Below, piece by piece: positions 7,259 to 16,160 of a stretch of DNA of 32,288 bases (within the stretch, counting starts at the first letter, position 1; every line of letters begins with the position of its first letter). The position numbers and the translations under genes are program-made. The notes under the pieces are model-generated. The model made no database searches and was not told the DNA's origin. It was given only the letters and a program-made list of their open reading frames with translations. Source of the stretch: Yoonia sp. (GTDB taxonomy: Bacteria > Pseudomonadota > Alphaproteobacteria > Rhodobacterales > Rhodobacteraceae); the NCBI RefSeq assembly GCF_018402175.1, contig NZ_JAGYJK010000003.1, positions 1 to 32,288 on the forward strand, given 5' to 3'.

Positions 7259-8655
7259 CGCGGCAACATCGCGCGCAGCCGGTGCAGCGCGATCCGTTCG
7301 ACCTGACGGCACGCCTCGGCCAGTTCAGTCGCGCGGTCGTTCTGCAACCGCGCGGCAAAGGCCGCCATGATCCCCGCCTTGTCATGATCGCGCACCGCGA
7401 TGATGAATGGAAAGCCGAACCGGTCCAGATAGGCCGCGTTCTGCGCCTGAAACGCCGCGCGTTCGGCATCTGTCAGCGCATCGAGCCCCGCACTTGCCTG
7501 TTCGGCCGTGCTGTCGGGGGTGAGCCGTTTGGCAGCGGCCAGTTTGCCCGCGAGATCAGGATGCGCGTTCAGCACGCCAAGCCGTGCATCATCCCCTGCC
7601 GACCGGAATACACGGCACAGCGCATTGTGCAGGCCAAGGGCCGTGTCATGCGCAGGCCCGAGTTCCAGCCCATGCGCGCCTGCGGCGATCCATGGCGAAT
7701 GTTCGAACACGCCGCCATAGGTCGCAACAAAGGCATCACGGTCCATCTGCGATGGACGGGCGATGCGCTGATGCGGATGCTGCGCCGCCCAATGGTCCGC
7801 GATCTGGGCGCGGGTGGCGAACCACACACCATCATGCGCCTGTGCGTAATCGATAAACTGGCGCAAAGCCTCGGCCCGGCCGGGCCTGCCGATCAGGCGA
7901 CAGTGCAAGCCGATCGACATCATCCGCCCGCCTTCGCGGTAAAGCGTATCGAAACTGGCCTTAAGGTAATCCAGAAACTGCGCGCCCGCGTTAAACCCCT
8001 GCGGCGTGGCGAACCGCATATCATTGGCATCGAGCGTATAGGGAACGATCAGCTGGTTATGCCGCCCGATTTCCACCCAATAGGGCAGATCATCAGCATA
8101 GCTGTCGGCGACATAGGAAAATTGCCCAGTCTCGGCGGCAAGGCGCACAGTATTGACCGAACAGCGGCCCGTGTACCAGCCACGCGGCGGGGTGCCGGTG
8201 ACCTCGGTGTGCAAGCGGATCGCCTCAATCATATCGGCGCGTTCGACATCCTCGGGGGCGTCCTTGTAGTCGATCCATTTCAGCCCATGGCTGGCGATTT
8301 CCCAACCTGCATCCTGCATCGCGGCGACCTGTTCAGGCGCACGGGCCAGCGCGGTGGCGATCCCGTAAACCGTGACCGGCAGACAGGCCAGCATCCGGTG
8401 CAAGCGCCAGAACCCTGCGCGCGCGCCATATTCATAGATGCTTTCCATGTTCCAATGCCGCTGGCCGGGCCAGGCGGCGGCGCCCACGATCTCGGACAAA
8501 AACGCCTCTGACGCGGCATCGCCGTGCAGGATGTTGTTTTCGCCACCTTCCTCGTAATTCAGCACGATTTGCACGGCGATGCGCGCATCACCCGGCCAGT
8601 CTGCGGCGGGCGGTTCGGCACCATGGCCGGTCATGTCGCGGGGATAGCGTTGCAC
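7255..8655 (-). CDS. puuE: Fused allantoinase (PuuE) / OHCU decarboxylase
   Basis: This is a 466-residue two-domain protein. Residues 1 to about 295 are a polysaccharide-deacetylase-like PuuE allantoinase (RIAVQIVLNYEEGGEN, GWEIASHGLKWIDY, GWYTGRCSVNT), which opens allantoin to allantoate. Residues from about 300 to 466 are a 2-oxo-4-hydroxy-4-carboxy-5-ureidoimidazoline decarboxylase (NAHPDLAGK with probable catalytic His365, and FGFPFIIAVRDHDK), which makes allantoin. The fusion thus carries two consecutive steps and may channel allantoin. A GTG start at 8655 is preferred: AGGAG lies about 8 bases upstream and the protein begins QRYPRDMTG, as the family does. ATG 8634 is the alternative. 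It forms an operon with allA and is divergent from puuD. Confidence 0.92.
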   Translation of the reverse strand: MQRYPRDMTGHGAEPPAADWPGDARIAVQIVLNYEEGGENNILHGDAASEAFLSEIVGAAAWPGQRHWNMESIYEYGARAGFWRLHRMLACLPVTVYGIATALARAPEQVAAMQDAGWEIASHGLKWIDYKDAPEDVERADMIEAIRLHTEVTGTPPRGWYTGRCSVNTVRLAAETGQFSYVADSYADDLPYWVEIGRHNQLIVPYTLDANDMRFATPQGFNAGAQFLDYLKASFDTLYREGGRMMSIGLHCRLIGRPGRAEALRQFIDYAQAHDGVWFATRAQIADHWAAQHPHQRIARPSQMDRDAFVATYGGVFEHSPWIAAGAHGLELGPAHDTALGLHNALCRVFRSAGDDARLGVLNAHPDLAGKLAAAKRLTPDSTAEQASAGLDALTDAERAAFQAQNAAYLDRFGFPFIIAVRDHDKAGIMAAFAARLQNDRATELAEACRQVERIALHRLRAMLPR

Positions 8656-8811
8656 CTGTGGTCTCCTGGGGTCGTCCACAGACTTTGTGCCGGAGCTTTG
8701 GGCCGTTTTGCAAGCCCGTATCACCACGCGCAGCACCCGCCGTAATTTTCCGCTGGCGCAGGCGCAGCCAAGGCGACAAGATCGGGTGCTAACGTAAAGA
8801 GGAACCGACAG

Positions 8812-10041
8812 ATGTATGATGTGGCGATCTTGTGGGAATGGCTGGCCTTTGCCGTGCGCTGGCTGCATGTGATCACGGCTATCGCCTGGATCGGATCGTC
8901 GTTCTATTTCATCGCGCTTGATCTGGGCCTGAACCGCAACATCCAAGGCCCGGCTGATGGCGAGGAATGGCAGGTCCATGGCGGGGGCTTCTATCACATC
9001 CAAAAGTACCTCGTGGCCCCTGATGCGATGCCCGACCATCTGACCTGGTTCAAATGGGAAAGCTATGCGACATGGCTTTCGGGGGCGGCCCTGCTGGCGA
9101 TCGTCTATTGGGTCGGCGCGGAACTCTATCTGATCGACCCTGCCAAGGCGGATCTGGCGATCTGGCAAGGCATCGTGATCTCTGCCGCGTCACTGGGCAT
9201 AGGCTGGCTGATCTATGACTTGTTGTGTAAATCCCCCTTAGGCGAAAAGCCGACGGTACTGATGCTGCTGCTTTTCGCGCTGCTGGTGGTGATGTCCTGG
9301 GGGTATAATCAGGTTTTCACGGGGCGTGCGGCCCTGCTGCATCTGGGCGCCTTCACCGCAACGATCATGACGGCCAATGTGTTCGTCATCATCATGCCCA
9401 ACCAGCGGATCGTGGTCGCCGATCTCAAGGCGGGGCGCAAACCCGATCCGAAATACGGCAAGATCGCGAAACTGCGATCGACCCATAACAACTACCTGAC
9501 GCTGCCCGTGATCTTCCTGATGCTGTCGAACCATTATCCGCTGGCCTTTGGGACGCAATACGCGTGGATCATCGCGGCACTGGTGTTCCTGATGGGCGTC
9601 ACCATCCGGCATTATTTCAACTCCATGCATGCGCGCAAAGGCAAGCCCACATGGACATGGGCGGTCACGGTCATGCTTTTCATCGTGATCGCATGGCTGT
9701 CGACCTTCCCCGGCCACGACACCTATGAAGACGCCGAGGCGCGCACGCTCACCCCTTACGAGCAGCGTTTCGCCAGTGCCGCGGGGTTCGAAGAGGCGCA
9801 TGACATCGTGATCGGGCGCTGTTCGATGTGCCACGCACGCGAACCGGTCTGGGGCAACATGCAATGGGCGCCCAAGGGCGTGTTTCTGGAAACCGAAGCT
9901 GATATCGCCCACCACGCCCGCGCGATCTATCTGCAATCGGGGATCAGCCACGCGATGCCGCCTGCCAATATCACCGGCCTGCCGCCAGAAGACCGCACAA
10001 CGCTCGCCACATGGTACCGCGCGGGCCTTTCTTCAGAGTAA
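8812..10041 (+). CDS. puuD: Membrane-bound urate oxidase PuuD with cytochrome c domain
   Basis: This 409-residue integral membrane protein fits the PuuD urate hydroxylase family, which oxidises urate to 5-hydroxyisourate and passes electrons to the respiratory chain rather than to oxygen directly. Several hydrophobic helices fill the first ~300 residues (WLHVITAIAWIGSSFYFIAL near the N-terminus with a conserved His, GVTIRHYFNSMHARKG later). A C-terminal cytochrome c domain has CSMCH (Cys337, Cys340, His341) and a distal Met382 in AMPPANIT, the usual axial ligand. GAGGA precedes the ATG. It is divergent from puuE/allA across 156 bases that probably hold both promoters. 5-Hydroxyisourate hydrolase and allantoate-degrading enzymes are not in the window. 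Confidence 0.93.
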   Translation: MYDVAILWEWLAFAVRWLHVITAIAWIGSSFYFIALDLGLNRNIQGPADGEEWQVHGGGFYHIQKYLVAPDAMPDHLTWFKWESYATWLSGAALLAIVYWVGAELYLIDPAKADLAIWQGIVISAASLGIGWLIYDLLCKSPLGEKPTVLMLLLFALLVVMSWGYNQVFTGRAALLHLGAFTATIMTANVFVIIMPNQRIVVADLKAGRKPDPKYGKIAKLRSTHNNYLTLPVIFLMLSNHYPLAFGTQYAWIIAALVFLMGVTIRHYFNSMHARKGKPTWTWAVTVMLFIVIAWLSTFPGHDTYEDAEARTLTPYEQRFASAAGFEEAHDIVIGRCSMCHAREPVWGNMQWAPKGVFLETEADIAHHARAIYLQSGISHAMPPANITGLPPEDRTTLATWYRAGLSSE

Positions 10042-10083
10042 AAATATCCGCGGGGGAGCCCGCAGGGCGGGGGCGGCAGCCCC
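10031..10083 (-). terminator. Hairpin cluster with dispersed motif between puuD and rpe
   Basis: GCGGG-GGAG-CCCGC (10050-10063) and GGGGC-GGCA-GCCCC (10070-10083) are perfect short hairpins. On the minus strand, downstream of rpe, they run into GGATATTTTTA, a copy of the dispersed GAGTATTTTT motif. The two genes converge here, so it most likely ends the rpe transcript and possibly puuD as well. Confidence 0.55.
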
Positions 10084-10767
10084 CTACGCCCTTGCCGCGT
10101 CACGGATCGCGCGGATATTGGCACCATAGGGAGCCGGATCGCTGACTGACCCGCCGCGGAACACCGCCGACCCTGCGACCAAGACATCAGCCCCTGCCGA
10201 AGCCACCAGCGGCGCAGTCGTGGGATCAACACCGCCATCGATCTCGATATGGATGGGCCGATCACCGATCATCGCGCGCAGCTGTCGGACCTTGTCCACC
10301 TGACTATGAATGAACTTCTGCCCACCAAAGCCGGGGTTCACCGTCATCACGCAGACCAGATCGACCATGTCGAGCAGATATTCCACGGCGGCGGCGGGCG
10401 TTGCGGGGTTCAAGGCCACACCGGCCTTGGCCCCCGCGCCGCGGATCGCCTGCATCGTGCGGTGGATATGGTGTCCCGCCTCGACATGGGCGGTGATGAT
10501 ATCGGCACCGGCCTTGGCAAAGGCCTCGATATAGGGGTCGACAGGGGCGATCATCAGATGCACATCCATCACGCCCTTGATATGGGGCCGGATCGCGGCA
10601 CAGGTCGCGGGGCCAAAGGTGATATTTGGCACGAAATGCCCGTCCATCACATCGACATGGACCCAATCGGCGCCCTGCGCCTCGATTGCGCGACATTCCG
10701 CGCCGAAATTGGCGAAATCAGCCGACAGGATCGACGGCGCGATCTTGATGGAACGGTCGAAACTCAT
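10084..10767 (-). CDS. rpe: Ribulose-phosphate 3-epimerase
   Basis: This 227-residue TIM-barrel enzyme interconverts ribulose 5-phosphate and xylulose 5-phosphate in the pentose-phosphate or Calvin cycle. The family hallmarks are intact: [15 protein letters not shown] at the N-terminus, [13 protein letters not shown] (metal ligands His37, Asp39), DVHLMI (His70), [13 protein letters not shown], and [13 protein letters not shown] with the catalytic/metal Asp. Length is normal. It is a single-gene unit, divergent from the AraC regulator. Confidence 0.95.
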   Translation of the reverse strand: MSFDRSIKIAPSILSADFANFGAECRAIEAQGADWVHVDVMDGHFVPNITFGPATCAAIRPHIKGVMDVHLMIAPVDPYIEAFAKAGADIITAHVEAGHHIHRTMQAIRGAGAKAGVALNPATPAAAVEYLLDMVDLVCVMTVNPGFGGQKFIHSQVDKVRQLRAMIGDRPIHIEIDGGVDPTTAPLVASAGADVLVAGSAVFRGGSVSDPAPYGANIRAIRDAARA

Positions 10768-10885
10768 GGCGCAGGCCCCCTTGCTGTCTGGGCAGCGACA
10801 TAAACCGCGCAGATGCCCTTGTCACGCGCAGATCCAGCCGAGAATTCATGCTGCGCCGCAGAAAAACCTGTGCTAGTTTGTCACC

Positions 10886-11719
10886 ATGAACGCCATCCTG
10901 CGCCATGCCGATATTCTGCGCGCCAATGCGCAGGTCCACCTGACAAGGGCCACCTTGACGGCAGAGCGCCCGCGCGCGCTGCATGGACATGATTTTTACG
11001 AAGTGTTCTGGGTGCAGAATGGCAAGGTCCGCCACCACCTGCCCGAAGGCACGCAAACGCTGGCCGAAGGCAGCGTCGTGTTTCTCAGCCCCGGCCAGAC
11101 CCATGCGCTGCAAGGGCGCGGTGAACATGCGCTGGTTGTCTCGCTCTGCCTGCATCCGGCACTGGTCAAGGCGCTGGTGGACCGGCATCCGTCGTTGGCG
11201 GGCCATCTGTTCTGGTCCGGCAAAGGCATCGCGCAGCACCACCGCGACATGCGCGAACTGGCCGCACTCAACCATGCCGCCGTGCAACTGGAACGCAGCC
11301 GCTGCGACACCATCGCAGCCGAGGCGTTTCTCCTGCCACTCTGCGCCGAACTGACCACAGACATCTATCCCGCCGATGCCCCCGACTGGCTGATCCGCGC
11401 CTGCCGCGCCGCGCGCGATCCATCTGTGTTCCGTGATGGCGCCACGGGGCTGGTCGCACTGACCGGCAAGGCGCATCCGCATGTCAGCCGCAGCATGCGC
11501 AAGCATTTCGGCATGACGCCGTCCGATTACATCAACCGCATCCGCATGGACCATGCCGCCCGCGCGCTGACCACCGATGCCGAAACCGTGAGCCAGATCG
11601 CCGCAGATTGCGGCATCCCGAACATGTCGCATTTCCACAAGCTGTTTCGCGCCGCTTATGGCGACACGCCGCTACAATACCGCCAGAAACTGCAACGTCA
11701 GGTCGTCCAGCCATCATAG
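10886..11719 (+). CDS. AraC-family transcriptional regulator
   Basis: This 277-residue protein has an N-terminal cupin-like sensor (LHGHDFYEVFWVQNG, GSVVFLSPGQTHAL) and a C-terminal double helix-turn-helix of the AraC/XylS type (SRSMRKHFGMTPSDYINRIRMDHAARAL, then IAADCGIPNMSHFHKLFRAAYGDTPLQYR). The effector is not evident. It sits 75 bases upstream of deoC in the same direction, so it may regulate the deoC-aldehyde dehydrogenase pair. However, the perfect dyad at 11722-11739 looks more like a site for a dimeric GntR- or LacI-like protein than for AraC, which usually uses direct repeats. No good Shine-Dalgarno is visible before the ATG. Confidence 0.88.
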   Translation: MNAILRHADILRANAQVHLTRATLTAERPRALHGHDFYEVFWVQNGKVRHHLPEGTQTLAEGSVVFLSPGQTHALQGRGEHALVVSLCLHPALVKALVDRHPSLAGHLFWSGKGIAQHHRDMRELAALNHAAVQLERSRCDTIAAEAFLLPLCAELTTDIYPADAPDWLIRACRAARDPSVFRDGATGLVALTGKAHPHVSRSMRKHFGMTPSDYINRIRMDHAARALTTDAETVSQIAADCGIPNMSHFHKLFRAAYGDTPLQYRQKLQRQVVQPS

Positions 11720-11721
11720 TG

Positions 11722-11739
11722 TTTGACCAATTGGTCAAA
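11722..11739. promoter_or_regulatory. Perfect 18-bp palindrome before deoC
   Basis: TTTGACCAATTGGTCAAA is an uninterrupted 18-bp perfect palindrome just after the AraC gene stop and 55 bases before the deoC start. Length, symmetry and placement indicate a binding site for a homodimeric repressor controlling deoC and the downstream dehydrogenase. The TTGGTC/GACCAA half-sites recall GntR (FadR-type) sites; the regulator is not identified here. Confidence 0.6.
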
Positions 11740-11794
11740 ACTTGCCAAGTCATCGGCAAAGTGCCACGTTTCCCGGGCAATGCAGGAGGCCCCC

Positions 11795-12787
11795 TTGCAC
11801 CAAACCACGACCCCGCCCGCTGTCGCGCATCTGCCGCAACTGCACCTTGCCCGCAACGAAGGCACGCCACTCGACCTTGATTGGGTCTTGGCGGTGCAGG
11901 CCAATACCTCCGCCATCGAACGGCGCGCAGCAAGCCTGCCGGGGCGGCGCAGTGTGAAAAAGGATTATCAGGCGGCGTGGCTGTGCAAGGCTGTCAGCCT
12001 GATGGACCTGACCACCCTGTCGGGCGACGATAGCGCGGGCCGCGTGCGCCGCCTGTGTGCCAAGGCGCGCCAGCCGGTACGCGCCGATATTCTGGACGCG
12101 CTTGGCATGCAGGGTCTGACCACAGGGGCCGTTTGCGTCTATCACGACATGGTCGCCACAGCCGTTGATGCGCTTGCAGGCTCTGGCATTCCGGTTGCTG
12201 CTGTCAGCACCGGCTTTCCGGCGGGCCTGTCGCCGTTTCACCTGCGCATTGCCGAGATCGGCGAAAGCGTCGCCGCAGGCGCGCAGGAAATCGACATCGT
12301 CATCAGCCGCCGCCATGTGCTGACCGGCAACTGGACCGCACTTTATGATGAAATGCAGCAAATGCGCGCCGCCTGCGGCGATGCCCATGTCAAGGCGATC
12401 CTTGCCACGGGCGAGCTGGGCACCCTGCGCAATGTCGCGCGCGCCAGTCTGGTTTGCATGATGGCGGGGGCGGATTTCATCAAGACCTCGACCGGCAAGG
12501 AACCCGTCAACGCGACCCTGCCGGTCACCCTGACCATGATCCGCGCGATCCGCGATTACCACGACCGCACCGGCGTGATGGTCGGCTACAAGCCCGCTGG
12601 CGGCATCAGCAAGGCCAAGGACGCGCTGGTGTATCTGTCGATGATCAAGGACGAATTGGGCGACCGCTGGTTGCAGCCCGATCTGTTCCGCTTTGGCGCG
12701 TCCAGCCTTTTGGGTGATATCGAACGGCAACTCGACCATCACGTCACGGGGGCCTATTCCGCCCAGTGGCGGCATGCCATCGGTTAG
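11795..12787 (+). CDS. deoC: Deoxyribose-phosphate aldolase
   Basis: This 330-residue class I aldolase cleaves 2-deoxyribose 5-phosphate to glyceraldehyde 3-phosphate and acetaldehyde in deoxynucleoside catabolism. The Schiff-base lysine is in GADFIKTSTGK (Lys230 from the start used) and the second catalytic lysine is in MVGYKPAGGI (Lys266). EIDIVI supplies the catalytic Asp167. It is the long form, with about 75 extra N-terminal residues relative to the Escherichia coli enzyme. TTG 11795 is preferred because AGGAGG lies 5 bases before it; ATG 11780 would place that site inside the gene, and an ATG at 11723 would run through the palindrome. The next gene encodes an aldehyde dehydrogenase that can remove the acetaldehyde. 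Confidence 0.93.
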   Translation: MHQTTTPPAVAHLPQLHLARNEGTPLDLDWVLAVQANTSAIERRAASLPGRRSVKKDYQAAWLCKAVSLMDLTTLSGDDSAGRVRRLCAKARQPVRADILDALGMQGLTTGAVCVYHDMVATAVDALAGSGIPVAAVSTGFPAGLSPFHLRIAEIGESVAAGAQEIDIVISRRHVLTGNWTALYDEMQQMRAACGDAHVKAILATGELGTLRNVARASLVCMMAGADFIKTSTGKEPVNATLPVTLTMIRAIRDYHDRTGVMVGYKPAGGISKAKDALVYLSMIKDELGDRWLQPDLFRFGASSLLGDIERQLDHHVTGAYSAQWRHAIG

Positions 12788-12820
12788 GGCGGGATTGAGT
12801 ATTTTGAACAAAGCGAGGAC
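12788..12820 (+). repeat. Dispersed GAGTATTTTG motif, copy before ALDH16
   Basis: GGCGGGATTGAGTATTTTGA is followed by ACAAAGCGAGGAC, filling the deoC-ALDH gap. It is nearly identical in its second half to the copy at 28712-28750 (GAGTATTTTGTACAAAGCG). The hairpin half is degenerate here, so read-through from deoC is expected. Confidence 0.6.
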
Positions 12821-12832
12821 AGGGGTTTCGCC

Positions 12833-15149
12833 ATGAATATCAAGGAAATCTTTACCACGATGGACTATGGCCCCGCCCCCGAGAGCAAGGCAGAGGCGCT
12901 GGCCTGGCTGAGCGCGCGTGACAATCTGGTCGGTCATTTCATCGGCGGCAAATGGACGCCCGCGCGCGATGATTTCGCCACCTCCAACCCCGCGACAGGC
13001 GAAAGGCTGGCCGGTGTCACAAAAGGCAGTGCCGATGATATCGCCGCCGCTGTTGCCGCTGCGCGCAAGGCGCAGCCCGCTTGGGCCAAATCCGGCCACA
13101 AACGCGCCCGTGTGCTCTATGCCATTGCGCGGCTGATGCAGAAACATGCGCGCCTGCTTGCCGTGATGGAAACGCTGGATAACGGCAAGCCGATCCGCGA
13201 GGCGCGCGACATCGACGTGCCGCTGGCGATCCGGCATTTCTATCATCACGCGGGATTTGCGCAGTTGATGCAGGACGAATTGCCCGACCGCGCGGCGCTG
13301 GGCGTCTGCGGCCAGATCATCCCGTGGAATTTCCCGCTGCTGATGCTGGCGTGGAAAATCGCGCCGGCGCTGGCGATGGGCAATACCGTGGTGCTAAAAC
13401 CCGCCGAATATACACCGCTGACCGCGATGGTATTTGCCGATATCTGCACGCAGGCGGGGGTGCCTGCGGGTGTCGTCAACATCGTCATGGGGGATGGTGA
13501 AACGGGTGCCGCGCTGGTCGCGGCGGATGTGGACAAGATCGCCTTTACCGGATCGACCGACGTGGGCCGCAAGATCCGGCAAGCCACGGCAGGGATCGGG
13601 CAAGGCGCTGTCGCTCGAACTGGGGGGCAAGTCGCCTTACATCGTGTTCGATGATGCCGATATGGATAGCGCTGTAGAAGGCTTGGTCGATGCGATCTGG
13701 TTCAATCAGGGGCAGGTCTGCTGCGCCGGATCGCGCCTGTTGGTGCAAGAAGGGATCGCGGATCGGTTCTATGCCAAGCTGAAAGCGCGGATGGACGGGC
13801 TGCGCATCGGCGATCCATTGGACAAATGCATCGACATCGGCGCGATTGTCGATCCGGTGCAGCTGGCGCAGATCACCGCGATGGTCAGCGGCAATACCGA
13901 AGGCGAGACCTATCAGACCACAGCGCCGGAGGGATGTTTCTATCCCCCCACCCTGATCACCGGATTATCGCCCGCATCGCATCTGATGCAGGAGGAAATC
14001 TTTGGCCCCGTGCTGGTCGCCACGACCTTTCGCACGCCGGGTGAGGCGGTCGAGATCGCCAATAACACGCGCTATGGCCTTGCGGCCTCGGTCTGGTCGG
14101 AGAATATCAACCTAGCCCTCGATATCGCGCCGAAACTGGTGGCGGGGATCGTGTGGATCAACGGGACCAATATGATGGACGCCGCCGCCGGTTTCGGCGG
14201 CGTGCGCGAATCCGGGTTCGGGCGCGAAGGCGGCTGGGAAGGGCTGGCAGGCTATACGCGGCCTATCGCCAGCGCCAAGCCAATCAAGCGCATCGCGGCC
14301 TTTGCCAGCAGTGACGGCAGCCCCGCCGACCCGCTGGACCGGACCGCCAAACTCTATATCGGCGGCAAACAGGCGCGGCCCGATGGCGGCTATTCGCGCG
14401 CGGTGGTCAGCCCGCGCGGCAAATTGCTGGGCCATGTGGCCGAGGCGAACCGCAAGGACCTGCGCAACGCGGTCGAGGCGATGAATGCGGCGAAAGGCTG
14501 GTCGAAATCCACCGGCCATCTACGCGCGCAGATCCTGTATTACATCGCGGAAAACCTGTCGGCGCGGGAAGACGAACTGGCCAAGCGCGTCAAGGACCTG
14601 ACCGGCAAATCCGGAACGGCCGAAGTGGAACAGACGATCCGCGCGCTGTTCACCTTTGCGGCCTGGGCCGACAAATACGACGGCAAGGTCCACGGCGTGC
14701 CGATCCGCGGCGTGGCACTCGCCATGCATGAAGCGGTCGGCAATATTGCCGTTTTCTGCGAGGATGCGACCCCGCTGCTGGGGCTGGTGACACCGATGGC
14801 CGCAGCGATCAGCATGGGCAACCGCGTGACCTTGGTCGCTTCCGGACCCTTCCCGCTGATGGTGGCGGAAATCTATCAGATCCTAGAGACATCCGACCTG
14901 CCGGCCGGTGTCGTCAATATCCTGACCGGCGATCATGCCGATCTGGCGGGCCATGCCGCCAAGCATCAGGACATTGATGCCGTCTGGTCGTTTTCGGGCG
15001 CGGATATTTCGGGCCTGATCGAAAAGGGCAGCGCCAGCAATCTCAAGCGGACATGGGTCAACAACGGCACGGCTGTCACCCCCACCGCGCGCGACTGGCT
15101 GGCGGCAGCGACCGAGGTCAAGAATATCTGGATTCCCTACGGCGAATAG
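12833..15149 (+). pseudogene. ALDH16-type two-domain aldehyde dehydrogenase, frameshifted as given
   Basis: Two overlapping frames together encode one protein of about 771 residues. The first frame (12833 to about 13591) covers the N-terminal dehydrogenase half with GQIIPWNFPLLM; the second resumes at 13593 with GKALSLELGGKSP. One extra G in the GGG at 13592-13594 breaks the frame; read unshifted, the first frame stops at 13654. After removing it, Glu262 and Cys296 (QVCCAGSR) restore the active site. Residues beyond ~500 form a second ALDH-like domain without a visible catalytic motif (KLYIGGKQARPDGG onward), the ALDH16 architecture known from Loktanella. The likely role is oxidising the acetaldehyde released by DeoC. 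All other motifs are intact, so either the lesion is very recent or the base is a sequence error. Confidence 0.85.
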
Positions 15150-15800
15150 CTATTTACGCCCGAACCACCGGCCACGGCGTTCGGCCAGGTCGGCCTGCGC
15201 CGCGTCAATATGATGCGTCGCGGCATCAATCACCGGATCGACCGCGCGTTCCCACAGCTGCCGCCACATGGCGCGCAGGAACACGACCGCGATCAGCAGG
15301 AACACGAAAAAGGCAATGTTGAACCACGGGATGATCGTCACATCGGGGCTGTCCACCACGCGCAGGCCCACGGCGTTCGGATAGATGCTGAGCCAGCGGT
15401 TGCGCCAGCCGTAATGCGTGACCACGACCCAGGCGTCACCACGGGCCAGATTGGCAGCCTCGGCCTGCACATCGGCGGAATTGAACTTGAAATAGGGCGG
15501 CCAGATCCAGCCCGTATCTTCGTTGCGGTAGACCATGACACGCGATGTGTCGCGCTGGATGAATCCCAACAGATAGGTGTTCTGTTTCTGGGTATTGATC
15601 AGCCGCAAATCGCGGGTGTCGGGTGTCGCGGACCCGCTGTCCCCGCTGGCAAAGAAGATCCGGTTGAAAGACCCCAGATCGGTGCGGATCACCTCAGTCG
15701 AGGTGACTTTGACCACGTCATGCTGTGGCAGAACATAATGCAGAAACATGGCCACCCCTGCCAGCACCAGCAGTCGAAAAACGAATTTGACGCGGGCCAT
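15150..15800 (-). CDS. DUF1523 family membrane-anchored protein
   Basis: This 216-residue protein has an N-terminal hydrophobic segment (about 6-24), a hydrophilic middle of about 130 residues, and a second membrane segment (about 157-177, IIPWFNIAFFVFLLIAVVFL) followed by a charged tail. The middle, presumably periplasmic, contains TEVIRTD and a Trp/Arg-rich YGWRNRWLSIYPNAV. It matches my recollection of the DUF1523 family of alphaproteobacteria, whose function is unknown. It follows the 91-residue membrane protein by 8 bases, so the two are probably cotranscribed. It converges on the dehydrogenase gene with adjacent stops. Confidence 0.8.
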   Translation of the reverse strand: MARVKFVFRLLVLAGVAMFLHYVLPQHDVVKVTSTEVIRTDLGSFNRIFFASGDSGSATPDTRDLRLINTQKQNTYLLGFIQRDTSRVMVYRNEDTGWIWPPYFKFNSADVQAEAANLARGDAWVVVTHYGWRNRWLSIYPNAVGLRVVDSPDVTIIPWFNIAFFVFLLIAVVFLRAMWRQLWERAVDPVIDAATHHIDAAQADLAERRGRWFGRK

Positions 15801-15808
15801 GGCGATCC

Positions 15809-16084
15809 TCAGTTCATGTTAATCAAATAGATGATGGACCCGATCACAATTGTCGGCACCACATAGACCAGCCCGAGAAGTTTCGGGCGGACCGACGCGT
15901 TATAGGCTGTCATGCCCGCCGTGACAAATGCATCGCGCGCGGCGCGGTCGGTACTACCCGGATTGGCGGCATCAAAGGATTTTTCAAGACGTTCCTTGCG
16001 CACAGACCGGGCATAGATCGCGATGGACCAATAGATCACCGTCAATGCGATGAACCCGAAAATCACCAGCTTGATGAAGGCCAT
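15809..16084 (-). CDS. Small two-helix membrane protein, unknown function
   Basis: This 91-residue protein has hydrophobic helices at about 4-24 and 70-90, flanking a charged cytoplasmic-looking linker (RKERLEKSFDAANPG). The linker is typical of small uncharacterised rhodobacteral membrane proteins. I do not recognise a named family. It is immediately upstream of the DUF1523 gene in the same direction, so the two products may act together in the inner membrane. Confidence 0.75.
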   Translation of the reverse strand: MAFIKLVIFGFIALTVIYWSIAIYARSVRKERLEKSFDAANPGSTDRAARDAFVTAGMTAYNASVRPKLLGLVYVVPTIVIGSIIYLINMN

Positions 16085-16160
16085 GTCGTTTTATCCCGTC
16101 CTGTCACGCTCTGTTGTTAAGTAATGCCGCTTTGGTCAATACCAAGATGGCCTTGGCCCA

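Noticed and set aside
7282..8511. Long plus-strand open frame (409 codons) opposite the allantoinase fusion
   Set aside because: No recognisable motif; explained by codon bias of the real minus-strand gene.
13585..13660. Programmed ribosomal frameshift in the aldehyde dehydrogenase
   Set aside because: No slippery heptamer, rare-codon stall or downstream structure is evident; ALDH16 relatives are read in one frame.
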